NCBI GenBank assembly: GCA_947624245.1
Contig: CANQJL010000026.1
Coordinates: 1 to 35,961, forward strand
DNA length: 35,961 nucleotides
Origin: an uncultured Acetatifactor sp.
GTDB lineage: Bacteria > Bacillota > Clostridia > Lachnospirales > Lachnospiraceae
Direction: 5' to 3'
Translations under genes and position numbers: made by a program
In this document: positions 1-6,855 of the stretch, one piece after another
Layout: every line of letters starts with the position of its first letter
Numbering within the stretch: the first letter of the stretch is position 1
Notes under the pieces: generated by a model
Databases searched by the model: none
What the model saw: only the letters and a program-made list of their open reading frames with translations
What the model was told of the DNA's origin: nothing

Positions 1-49
1 CCTATCCGACACAATGGCCAAGTGCCGGATAGGAACGGCAAAATTTTTT
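1..49 (+). terminator. Possible terminator or attenuator-like hairpins at window edge
   Basis: Positions 1-12 and 22-33 form a 12-bp inverted repeat with one mismatch around a 9-base loop. An alternative short stem, TGCCG (23-27) with CGGCA (36-40), lies just before a run of six T at 44-49. The two structures overlap and exclude each other. The first may be the end of a terminator for a gene left of the window. The second stem is only 5 bp, so the call is weak. Confidence 0.3.
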
Positions 50-103
50 ACACTTCTATTACTTCTTTATCGCACATAAACAAAAGGCTGGGGCATTCTA
101 GAG

Positions 104-131
104 TTGACAGGACGTGTTGGGGGGGTAAAAT
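104..131 (+). promoter_or_regulatory. Sigma-A type promoter for the lipoprotein gene
   Basis: A perfect -35 TTGACA (104-109), a 16-bp spacer and a -10 TAAAAT (126-131; 5 of 6 consensus bases) lie 38 bp before the lipoprotein start codon. Spacing and position fit a vegetative promoter for the next gene. Confidence 0.65.
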
Positions 132-168
132 ACAGTGTGTCCGGATAGTATTAAAAAGAGGGGGACTT

Positions 169-1212
169 ATGATTATGAAAAAAGGAGCAGCTATTTTTCT
201 TGTGCTTTGTCTCATGTCTTTACTTGCGGCGTGTTCGTCCGCAGGGAATGGTGAACAGCCATCGCCGGCACAGACAGCGGCCCTGACAAAGGAACTGATT
301 TTGCCGGAAAGCGGCGAAACGGAAAAAGGAACATCTGCCGAGGGAGAAAGGACAGAAGAAGTTCTTTCGGGAAATCCGGCAGCGGAGAATTCGTCCGCAA
401 AAGCAGAGAAGGAAACAGGCAGCGAAAGCGAATGGAATAATGAAATCGGAGCGGATTTCACATATGACTATTCGGAGGATATCAAGGCGGACATTGACCG
501 TGCGGTATCAGGTTCAACTTCCCTGCAAAACGAGCTGGAGAATGTAGAGACGATCAGTCAGAAGTACAATCTGCTGGCCGAGAAAGCCCAAAGCCAGAGC
601 GAAATGAACACATCGTCCAAGTGGCTTTTCGTAATATGGGACACGGAGTTAAATACCCTGTGGAACAGATTCAGTAATTCCGCCGATCAGCAGACAAAAG
701 AGAATATCCTTGCAGATCAGAGGAACTGGATAAGCATGAAAGAAGAAGCGATCTTGGAAACCATAGGGTCCGACGAAGAAAACGGGAGCATGTATCCAAT
801 GCTGGTAAACGCTTTTCTGGAAGAGATCACCAGGAACAGGGCCTACGTTCTTGCCAATGAGCTGGCGAAGATAAAAGGCGAGTCCTTTGTCATGCCCGAA
901 AGATCAAAGTATGGACTGTTTGTAGACAATCAGGGAACAGGCAGTATCTACAGTTCTCTGTTCACCAGAAAGGGCGAGTCGGGAGACGATGAAGCTTATA
1001 TCGGCATTTACAGGCTGGGGGTAGTAGAGGGAACCTTTGTCGACAATGGAAATGGAGAACTGTCTTTTACATCGAATGATTCAGATTCCAGAATTGTAAA
1101 GGGAGTCATAAAAATCAACGGATGGGACGGCGCAAGCTTTACAGTGACGGAGGCGCCGGAAGTGTACTATCTCCACGCAGGGGAAGAATTTAATTTTCCT
1201 TTTGCATTTTGA
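169..1212 (+). CDS. Secreted lipoprotein with LprI-like (DUF1311) domain
   Basis: Predicted 347-residue lipoprotein. The start at 169 was chosen because AGAGGGGG (157-164) precedes it; ATG 175 is an alternative. The N-terminus has two Lys, a hydrophobic stretch and a lipobox, LLAAC, with the lipidated Cys at residue 22, so the mature protein should be anchored outside the membrane. A low-complexity Glu/Ser/Ala linker (about 25-110) follows. Residues about 123-233 resemble the LprI-like family: an LN...W.R pattern followed by ILADQRNW and a helical tail. That family includes lysozyme inhibitors, but the domain is widespread and the activity here is unknown. The C-terminal 100 residues look beta-rich and are unrecognised. 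It has its own promoter and lies just upstream of a decayed RHS toxin, with no evident functional tie. Confidence 0.75.
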   Translation: MIMKKGAAIFLVLCLMSLLAACSSAGNGEQPSPAQTAALTKELILPESGETEKGTSAEGERTEEVLSGNPAAENSSAKAEKETGSESEWNNEIGADFTYDYSEDIKADIDRAVSGSTSLQNELENVETISQKYNLLAEKAQSQSEMNTSSKWLFVIWDTELNTLWNRFSNSADQQTKENILADQRNWISMKEEAILETIGSDEENGSMYPMLVNAFLEEITRNRAYVLANELAKIKGESFVMPERSKYGLFVDNQGTGSIYSSLFTRKGESGDDEAYIGIYRLGVVEGTFVDNGNGELSFTSNDSDSRIVKGVIKINGWDGASFTVTEAPEVYYLHAGEEFNFPFAF

Positions 1213-1342
1213 CAGGGACGACGTTCCTAAAAACAGCTGATAATGTAATTCGGGAGATTGCAAAAAAATGTCAGAATGTTGTGAGGGGAATGGGGGGTAT
1301 ATTATCTGAAACGGTTTTGTGGAGAAAGCTTTGCAGTTGTAA

Positions 1343-1981
1343 AAATCTCACAAGAAATTCTTCATATGCAATCTTGGTATGAAAGCGGCAGATCACGGAA
1401 ACGTAGTCTGCTGTTTTTATATGACGGACATGCCCGTATCCTGTAGCGGGACCGGCATTACCGCAGGCAGCAGTGACCTGAACATATTCTACAGTTACGA
1501 TGTCTGCGGACAACTTCTGGAAGAGCGGTGAAATGACGCTGCGGTCCGTTATGCCTATAACAAGGCGGGGAATCGGATCAGGAAGACAGACACACAGGGC
1601 GAGCTTCTCTATTTTTATAATGGGAAGAATCAGCTTATCGCGGAAGAGTGCGGCAACGGAAGAAAGCAGTTTACATATGACAGGCAGGGCGGTATAGTAG
1701 AAGAAAAGAGATCTGCGGGTATCCGACTGTTCTCTTATAACAGCAGCCACCAGCAGACAAAGGTGGAGGCCGAGAGCGGAGAGGTACAGGAGAACCGCTA
1801 TGACATGGAGGGTCTGCGCTTCGAGCTGCTGGAGAACGGAAGCGTACTGGCTTCGTATTATGATCCGAGTGGGTATGCTAGAAAATTGCAAGGAGTTGGA
1901 AATGCATGCCTGCCAAATGGAAATATTACGGAGGGCGGCGGACTCAAGAATGATGATGAGCTGCAAACAGTAACAGTATAA
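1343..1981 (+). pseudogene. RHS/YD-repeat polymorphic toxin remnant
   Basis: One frame carries recognisable RHS repeats: FYSYDVCGQLLEER, RYAYNKAGNRIRKTD, FTYDRQGGIVEEK, NRYDMEGLRFELLEN. It opens at 1343 after a TAA; the first good ATG in this frame is 1421, with no ribosome binding site. It is interrupted by TGA at 1529-1531 and ends at TAA 1979-1981. Intact RHS proteins usually exceed 1000 residues, so the 5' part is missing. Near 1860 the repeat text jumps to DPSGYA, a string that normally follows the RHS core just before the variable toxin tip, which points to an internal deletion. RHS proteins form a shell around a C-terminal toxin used in contact-dependent competition. This copy cannot make a full product. 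Confidence 0.8.
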
Positions 1982-2151
1982 ACTATATTAATATAAATGC
2001 AACGTATTGTGATTTAGCAAATTACACAGAGCAAATGGAATTTTCAATTTCCGGTGGCATAAGTGCAAGTGAAGTGGTTGGAGCATGTCAAAAGACAGGC
2101 GGTGTTTTAAGTGACGTCTTTATACCTAATCCCAATTATGGAGGTAAATAA
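1960..2151 (+). pseudogene. Frameshifted C-terminal toxin tip of the RHS remnant
   Basis: A second frame is open from 1960 (after TGA 1957-1959) to TAA 2149-2151. It has no start codon or ribosome binding site of its own. Its translation contains TYCDLANYTEQMEFS, then GGISASEVVGACQ, and ends in IPNPNYGGK. Polymorphic toxin tips often end in a strand-turn-strand of this general kind directly upstream of an immunity gene. It is out of frame with the RHS fragment, so a one-base shift at about 1957-1975 separates shell and tip. The toxin family cannot be named from this fragment. Identification as a tip rests on position after DPSGYA and before a small intact gene. Confidence 0.6.
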
Positions 2152-2153
2152 TA

Positions 2154-2558
2154 GTGGAAGAAAAATATGAAGTAATGTGTAATATTAAAGGTAATAGCAC
2201 TAATGCAGTGATTACTACAAATGAAAGAGAGGGGAAATATCAAATTAAATTTATGACCGAAGGATACGATGCTTTCGCAGAAGGAGAAAACTTTTTTTAC
2301 GCATTAATTGAATTGAGAAAATGGCTTGAATTACAAGATGTTAAGTTGCTTTGTAAGGGATGCAGTAGAGATGTATATCCATCACCAATGATACTAAGTA
2401 TGGGGGATTCTATAAAAGCATACAAACTAACAATGGGTAAGCATGCCCTTACAAAGGATCTTGTAAACATTTTTGAACCATGTGAACTAGATGAATATGC
2501 CTCTGTTGAGGAACAATATACTTATTATGAAGAGTGGAGTAAGTGTAAAAAAGCTTAA
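2154..2558 (+). CDS. Probable immunity protein for the RHS toxin tip
   Basis: Intact 134-residue soluble protein without signal peptide or membrane segment. The start is GTG 2154, chosen because GGAGGT (2140-2145) sits 8 bases upstream. That ribosome binding site lies inside the last Gly-Gly codons of the toxin tip, and only two bases separate the toxin stop from this start, so the pair would be translationally coupled. The sequence is acidic with alternating strands and helices (for example NAVITTNEREGKYQIKF, then ALIELRKWLELQDVK), a common look for immunity proteins. I do not recognise a named Imm family. Role inferred from context: binds and neutralises the cognate toxin in the cytoplasm. 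It is intact although the toxin is broken, so selection may still act on it. Confidence 0.6.
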   Translation: MEEKYEVMCNIKGNSTNAVITTNEREGKYQIKFMTEGYDAFAEGENFFYALIELRKWLELQDVKLLCKGCSRDVYPSPMILSMGDSIKAYKLTMGKHALTKDLVNIFEPCELDEYASVEEQYTYYEEWSKCKKA

Positions 2559-2631
2559 AGAAATACTTTAAGGAAGATGATTCATTTCCGTGGATATTTT
2601 CTAGATAAGGAGAAAATTTTAAGAATATAGT

Positions 2632-3387
2632 ATGATTGATATTAATGTGGTGAAAAAGACAATTCTGGAAAAGGACCATCGCTTTAGCATTACCATGCAA
2701 AATAGCACTGTCATTGCCACCTATTTGCCGTATGATCTGGAGTTTGTATATATTCCAAAAGGTATATATAATAAAGGACTTTCACCTAAAGAAAGGCAAC
2801 AGGCTCAAGCCATTTGTCCTAATGTTGTTTTCGCGGAAGACGAGATGATCTGCCAAAATAATGTTAAAGTATCGGATTTTTTGATAACAAGGACGCCTAT
2901 ATTAAATTCCTTTGTGAACAAGTATATAGAAAACGGTTATTTTTGTGGTGAAGAGTGTTATGCAGCATACCTAACAAAAGATAAAGTTGACACAATATGT
3001 CAGCAGCTTAATTTAAGATTGCCGACAGAAGCAGAATGGGAATATTCCGTCAGAGCCGGCAGTACAGATTTATTTACTTTTGGAAAAGTGCTGCCAAACG
3101 AAGAGCAATTAGAAAAATGGTTAAGTTTTGATTTTTCTGATTTAACTCGTCTGAATTGCAATTCTTTTGGCTTGTATGGAATATATACAGGCGAATGGTG
3201 AAGTGATCACTATAGAAAAAATGATGACTCGCCCGAAACGCCGGATTTTGTTATAAAAGGCGGAGGCGCTTATTTCTGGCCATGGCAAGAGGAAGAATGG
3301 ATCTGGTGTATGTCAGCGATGCGAATGTCTTCAAATGGATTAATAGGCGGAGAATGCGGTTGCAGATTAGTATACGATTTAAGTTAG
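2632..3387 (+). pseudogene. FGE-sulfatase-like (SUMF1/EgtB/PvdO) protein split by an in-frame TGA
   Basis: A single frame of 251 codons runs from ATG 2632 to TAG 3385-3387 and is interrupted once, by TGA at 3199-3201. It has the landmarks of the formylglycine-generating-enzyme-like fold: EFVYIPKG near the N-terminus, LRLPTEAEWEYSVRAGS in the middle, GEW[stop]SDHY matching the family's GNVWEWCSDWY, and IKGGG...SAMR...GCRLV at the C-terminus. The TGA falls exactly where the family often has Cys. AAGGAG (2607-2612) is rather far, 19 bases, from the ATG. Bacterial members include true FGEs, EgtB-type oxidases and non-enzymatic ligand binders; no activity can be assigned. Simplest reading: a recent nonsense mutation. 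Without readthrough the product is 189 residues and lacks the C-terminal part of the fold. Confidence 0.75.
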
Positions 3388-3453
3388 TATGATGAAAGGC
3401 GTTTGACATTTATATCATGCATTAGTTATGAAGTTCAACAGGAGGCAGATATC

Positions 3454-3984
3454 ATGTATGAATACATATATGTGACCGGTGGAAGTTATAGGGCTAAAAC
3501 AGCAAAAATTATAACACGTGATCAGGCAAAAAAGATGCTTGCAGATGCACAAAGCATTAAGACGGACGACCCAATTTGTACCATGAGGATACTGAAAGAT
3601 AATGAGCCTTATCGGACATTCATTTACTTCAATTTCAGGGTGATAGCAGTTGACCTGGAGCGTGGAAAGCAGATTTGGTATGAGAAATATAGTGGAAATG
3701 ACAGGTACTTTATCGATCAGGTCGTATATGAGAAATACAATGGCCAAAGTACACGCATACAGTTGTTTTGCCGCAATCGGAACTTTTCGGACCCTAACGT
3801 GTGCATGATAAAGAAACAGGGTGAAAAGGGATTTGAATATTACGTTGCAACGATTGATGATGAACAGTTTTATCGGGATATCGAGTTTGGGGAGACAGAA
3901 ACGGTATTTAAGGATTTTGAAACGGACTTTAAGACCCTTTTACACGACATCCAAAAGTGTGATAGTAGATACATAAGGAAATAG
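3454..3984 (+). CDS. Conserved-looking protein of unknown function, possible immunity protein
   Basis: 176-residue soluble protein. ATG 3454 is preceded by AGGAGG (3440-3445) at 8 bases; an upstream in-frame extension to 3403 lacks such a site. I do not recognise the family. It is rich in Tyr, Lys, Asp and aromatic residues, with a probable alpha/beta fold and no signal peptide or membrane segment. It lies 66 bp after the FGE-like pseudogene and converges on the next minus-strand gene. Cytoplasmic proteins of 130-200 residues next to a broken RHS toxin are often orphan immunity proteins, but that is inference from location only. Confidence 0.5.
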   Translation: MYEYIYVTGGSYRAKTAKIITRDQAKKMLADAQSIKTDDPICTMRILKDNEPYRTFIYFNFRVIAVDLERGKQIWYEKYSGNDRYFIDQVVYEKYNGQSTRIQLFCRNRNFSDPNVCMIKKQGEKGFEYYVATIDDEQFYRDIEFGETETVFKDFETDFKTLLHDIQKCDSRYIRK

Positions 3985-4014
3985 GGTGCATGGGGCGCCT
4001 TGCTTCCGCGAAAG

Positions 4015-4365
4015 TCAGGGGTCCTTGTCCCAATCGATGGCAACGTCATCGACGTGGACATGCCATTGCGCATCGGTGAGGACGTCCGTTATTTCGTGCA
4101 GGCACTGGAACCACCAATTCAGAATATTTAAAAGAAGCTCTGGCTCCACGTCCGTCGGCAGCTTCGTGGCACCGGAAAAAATGACGGTTGACCGGGCATC
4201 GGTATGGGAAGGGCTTTCTATAGAATCATATATGCAAAAGCCTTCATATAATTCGCCATACGGATACTGAGAGTCATAGCGGTTGGCAATTTCGTCGCAG
4301 GCAACCTGTTCCTGCGGTGTGATCGGCCATGTTCTTTCGGCTTCATAATAGAGTGATACGGACAT
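4015..4365 (-). CDS. Small protein of unknown function
   Basis: 116-residue acidic cytoplasmic protein read leftwards. The start at 4365 is supported by AAAGGAGG just upstream on the minus strand, and the TGA stop is at 4015-4017. The sequence contains YEGFCIYDS, VIFSGATKLP, LNWWFQCLHEI and WHVHVDDV; I cannot name the family. A promoter-like pair (4426-4454) lies upstream. It converges with the preceding plus-strand gene with 30 bp between stops and is divergent from the yceD operon. Its location beside toxin-locus debris makes an immunity-related role possible, but nothing in the sequence proves it. Confidence 0.55.
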   Translation of the reverse strand: MSVSLYYEAERTWPITPQEQVACDEIANRYDSQYPYGELYEGFCIYDSIESPSHTDARSTVIFSGATKLPTDVEPELLLNILNWWFQCLHEITDVLTDAQWHVHVDDVAIDWDKDP

Positions 4366-4425
4366 ATTGAAACCTCCTTTCGGTGGGCGCGGCCGTCAAT
4401 CTGCGTTGTGGCCATGTTTTACATT

Positions 4426-4454
4426 ATTGTACCAAATAGCGTAAACGGCGGCAA
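4426..4454 (-). promoter_or_regulatory. Putative promoter for the 116-residue minus-strand gene
   Basis: On the minus strand, TTGCCG (4454-4449) and TACAAT (4431-4426) are separated by 17 bp, about 60 bp upstream of the gene start. The -35 matches consensus at 4 of 6 bases and the -10 at 5 of 6. Confidence 0.45.
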
Positions 4455-4489
4455 GTCTTGGCATGGGCGGGAACGTACTGCCGAAATAA

Positions 4490-4503
4490 AAAATTTAAAT
4501 TTT
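4490..4503. repeat. 14-bp AT palindrome upstream of the yceD promoter
   Basis: AAAATTTAAATTTT is a perfect palindrome 27 bp upstream of the -35 element. It is flanked by CCGAAA (4481-4486) and TTTCGG (4501-4506), which are also inverted. It could be an operator or simply part of an AT-rich UP-element region. Confidence 0.35.
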
Positions 4504-4530
4504 CGGAACGCCATAAAAATTAAAATTTAG

Positions 4531-4559
4531 TTGACAAACAAATCTCCTCTATGTATAAT
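4531..4559 (+). promoter_or_regulatory. Perfect consensus sigma-A promoter for yceD-rpmF
   Basis: TTGACA (4531-4536), 17-bp spacer, TATAAT (4554-4559). The 18 bases upstream (4512-4529) are almost entirely A/T, resembling an UP element. This predicts a very strong promoter, fitting a ribosomal-protein operon. The transcript would have a leader of about 65 bases before yceD. Confidence 0.85.
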
Positions 4560-4629
4560 GTTTCAGTGTGCAACGACATGTGGTGTGCAAACATCATGCG
4601 GCACGTAAACGGTACACATAGGAGACGCG

Positions 4630-5151
4630 ATGCTGATTCATTTGTCCGATGCCCTGACAAAGGAAGATTGGGTGGAGAAAGCCGAAGTTCCTCTGGAGAT
4701 GACCGGTTTTGACAACGGTCAGGGGTTTTTCCCTGTGACGGAGAAGACACCGGTGTCTTTTACCTTTACCAATCTTGAGGAGGGAAGGGCACGGATTGAG
4801 GGAACGGTGAAGCTTACGTTTTCGGCTGCCTGCGACCGCTGTCTGACGGAAGTGCCCGTGGAGATGGAATTGTCCTTCCGAAGGCAGGTCACTTCCCCCG
4901 AACGGGAGGAGGACGAGGAGGCGGACGACAGGAGCTTTATGGAAGGCTGTCAGCTCGACGTGGAACGGTTTGTGTACAACGAGATCATAGGTAACTGGCC
5001 TGCAAAGATTTTGTGCAGGGAAGACTGCAGAGGGATTTGTCCCAAGTGCGGACAGAATCTGAATATGGGGGACTGCGGATGCGATACCTTCGTTCCGGAC
5101 CCGCGTATGGCAGCGATAAAAGATATTTTTGAACGCAATAAGGAGGTGTAA
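4630..5151 (+). CDS. yceD: YceD/YlbN family (DUF177) rRNA accumulation protein
   Basis: 173-residue cytoplasmic protein of the DUF177 family, YceD in E. coli and YlbN in Bacillus. Members are needed for normal 23S rRNA accumulation and are nearly always encoded directly before rpmF, as here. Visible features are CDRC (about residues 76-79), an acidic patch REEDEEADDRS, and a C-terminal Cys cluster, CREDC...CPKC...CGC, that probably binds metal. The start at 4630 follows a GGAGA-type site (4620-4624). rpmF begins 4 bases after the stop, with AGGAGG inside the last codons of this gene, so the two are likely translated together. Transcription should come from the consensus promoter at 4531-4559. 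Confidence 0.9.
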   Translation: MLIHLSDALTKEDWVEKAEVPLEMTGFDNGQGFFPVTEKTPVSFTFTNLEEGRARIEGTVKLTFSAACDRCLTEVPVEMELSFRRQVTSPEREEDEEADDRSFMEGCQLDVERFVYNEIIGNWPAKILCREDCRGICPKCGQNLNMGDCGCDTFVPDPRMAAIKDIFERNKEV

Positions 5152-5155
5152 CGAG

Positions 5156-5335
5156 ATGTCCATTTGTCCCAAAAATAAATCTTCCAAGGGTAGAAGAGAT
5201 AAGAGACGTGCAAACTGGAAGATGAGCGCGCCCACACTGGTAAAATGCAGCAAGTGCGGTGCCCTCATGATGCCCCACAGAGTCTGCAAGGCTTGCGGTT
5301 CTTACAATAAGAAGCAGATTGTAGACGTTGATTGA
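5156..5335 (+). CDS. rpmF: Ribosomal protein L32
   Basis: 59-residue L32 of the large ribosomal subunit. It starts MSICPKNKSSKGRRDKRRA and has the zinc-type pattern CSKC...CKAC. ATG 5156 is chosen because AGGAGG (5141-5146) precedes it and because the family begins this way; an in-frame upstream ATG at 5129 would lie in yceD. The Cys pairs are all present, so this is the zinc-binding form, not the zinc-independent paralogue. It is second in the yceD-rpmF operon and is followed at once by a strong terminator. Confidence 0.96.
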   Translation: MSICPKNKSSKGRRDKRRANWKMSAPTLVKCSKCGALMMPHRVCKACGSYNKKQIVDVD

Positions 5336-5364
5336 TGCGTTTCGGAACACTGAGAAAGTGAGTG

Positions 5365-5394
5365 CTCCTCCAAGTGCTTGGAGGAGTATTTTTC
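5365..5394 (+). terminator. Rho-independent terminator after rpmF
   Basis: CTCCTCCAAG (5365-5374) and CTTGGAGGAG (5377-5386) are perfectly complementary and are followed by TATTTTTCT. The strong stem plus T-tract marks the end of the yceD-rpmF transcript. Confidence 0.9.
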
Positions 5395-5408
5395 TGCCCA
5401 AAAACTTC

Positions 5409-5437
5409 TTGATTTTTATATAGGGGTCTAGTATATT
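5409..5437 (+). promoter_or_regulatory. Promoter for the plsX operon
   Basis: TTGATT (5409-5414), 17-bp spacer, TATATT (5432-5437), placed just after the rpmF terminator and 51 bp before plsX. It matches consensus at 4 and 5 of 6 bases. No FapR-type palindrome is seen around it. Confidence 0.65.
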
Positions 5438-5488
5438 AAAATAAGGTGCAAAATACATAGAGAAGATAAGACGGAAGGAAGAAAGCGA

Positions 5489-6499
5489 ATGGCTGAACTG
5501 ATCAACGTAGCCGTAGATGCCATGGGCGGCGACAACGCTCCCGAAGAAGTCGTCAAGGGGGCGGTGGAGGCTGTCAGCGAGGATAAGCGGGTCAAGGTCT
5601 TCCTGGTCGGACAGGAGCCGGCCGTTAAAGAGGAATTAAAGAAATATACCTACGATGCGGAGCGTCTGGAGATCGTACATGCGTCTGAGGTGATCGACAC
5701 CGGAGAGCCGCCGGTAATGGCGATCCGTACCAAAAAGGATTCTTCTATCGTGAAGTGCATGAATATGGTGAAGGAGGGGCAGTGCGATGCGCTGGTCTCC
5801 GCCGGAAGCACCGGCGCCGTGCTGGTGGGCGGCCAGGTCATTGTGGGCCGCATCAAGGGCGTGGAGAGACCGCCTCTCGCACCTATCATTCCCAACATCA
5901 AGGGCGTGAGCCTTCTGCTCGACTGCGGAGCAAATGTAGATGCACGGCCTTCGCACCTTCTGCAGTTCGCCAAGATCGGAAGTATTTACATGGAGAGCGT
6001 CATCGGCGTGAAGAATCCCAGGGTGGGTCTGGTGAATATCGGCGTGGAGGAGGAGAAGGGCAATGCCCTGACAAAGGAGGCATATCCCCTTTTAAAGAAC
6101 TGTCCCGAGATCAATTTCGTGGGAAACGTAGAGGCGAGGGACATTCCCATGGGCGTCGCGGACGTTCTGGTGTGCGAGGCCTTTGCGGGAAACATTGTTC
6201 TGAAGATGATGGAGGGAGTCAGCTCCGCGCTGATCGCAAAGATCAAGGCCGGCATGATGACCTCCCTGCGAAGCAAGGTCGGCGCTCTTTTGGTGAAGCC
6301 GGCGCTTAAGAGTACGCTGAAGGATTTCAGCACGGAGGAGTACGGCGGCGCGCCCCTTCTGGGATTGAACGGCCTGGTGGTCAAGACCCACGGAAGCAGC
6401 AAAGCCATTGAGATCAAGCATTCTATCCTGCAGTGCATTGCATTTAAGGAGCAGAAGATAAATGAAAAGATCAAGGAACAGATCGTTCCGAAAAACTAA
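5489..6499 (+). CDS. plsX: Phosphate acyltransferase PlsX
   Basis: 336-residue peripheral membrane enzyme that makes acyl-phosphate from acyl-ACP. PlsY, encoded at 33815-34510, uses that product as acyl donor to glycerol-3-phosphate, so both halves of the PlsX/PlsY route are in this window. Family hallmarks are the N-terminal VAVDAMGGDNAP, SAGSTGAVLVGG, LLDCGANVDARP and GFDVLVCEAFAGN-like text near residues 225-235. Length is normal. The start at 5489 is preceded by GGAAGGAAGAAAG. It is the first gene after its promoter, and acpP follows after 16 bp, the usual lipid-synthesis pairing. Confidence 0.96.
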   Translation: MAELINVAVDAMGGDNAPEEVVKGAVEAVSEDKRVKVFLVGQEPAVKEELKKYTYDAERLEIVHASEVIDTGEPPVMAIRTKKDSSIVKCMNMVKEGQCDALVSAGSTGAVLVGGQVIVGRIKGVERPPLAPIIPNIKGVSLLLDCGANVDARPSHLLQFAKIGSIYMESVIGVKNPRVGLVNIGVEEEKGNALTKEAYPLLKNCPEINFVGNVEARDIPMGVADVLVCEAFAGNIVLKMMEGVSSALIAKIKAGMMTSLRSKVGALLVKPALKSTLKDFSTEEYGGAPLLGLNGLVVKTHGSSKAIEIKHSILQCIAFKEQKINEKIKEQIVPKN

Positions 6500-6515
6500 G
6501 GGAGAATGAGTCGTT

Positions 6516-6746
6516 ATGGAATTTGAAAAGCTGAAGAAGGTAATTGCCGAAGTACTGAATGTTGATCCTGACGAGATCACTCCGGCCACAACGTTCATGG
6601 ATGACCTTGGCGCCGACTCTCTGGACGTGTTCCAGATCATCATGGGTATCGAGGAGGAGTTTGATATTGAAATTCCCGCAGAAAAGGCAGAGAAGATCTC
6701 CACAGTGGAGGAAGCGGTAGAGTTGATCAAGGGTGCAATGAACTGA
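6516..6746 (+). CDS. acpP: Acyl carrier protein
   Basis: 76-residue acidic carrier protein. The motif GADSLD carries Ser35, the site for 4'-phosphopantetheine, and [12 protein letters not shown] forms the typical recognition helix II/III region. It shuttles growing fatty-acyl chains and supplies acyl-ACP to PlsX encoded just upstream. The start ATG 6516 follows AAGGGAGAATGAG. The linker to rnc is about 110 bp and contains no obvious terminator, so cotranscription with rnc and smc is likely. Confidence 0.97.
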   Translation: MEFEKLKKVIAEVLNVDPDEITPATTFMDDLGADSLDVFQIIMGIEEEFDIEIPAEKAEKISTVEEAVELIKGAMN

Positions 6747-6855
6747 ACAGACCCATTTGCTATCATTGAGAGCAGTCCGCTATGCAGAGCACAGGCTGGC
6801 GTACTGCTCGTTTATTGTTTTTGTTGAGGTGTTTGCCAAAGAAGGGAACGGAAGC

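Noticed and set aside
1271..1966. 231-codon open frame on the minus strand
   Set aside because: It runs antisense to the RHS remnant, whose repeat motifs are clear on the plus strand. It has no ribosome binding site and an odd Leu/Ile/Val-rich composition typical of a shadow frame.
1529..3201. TGA reassigned to an amino acid in this organism
   Set aside because: Two TGA codons interrupt frames in the accessory region, but TGA is the natural stop of rpmF, rnc, rimM, trmD, rnhB, pgeF and others in the window, so general reassignment is excluded.
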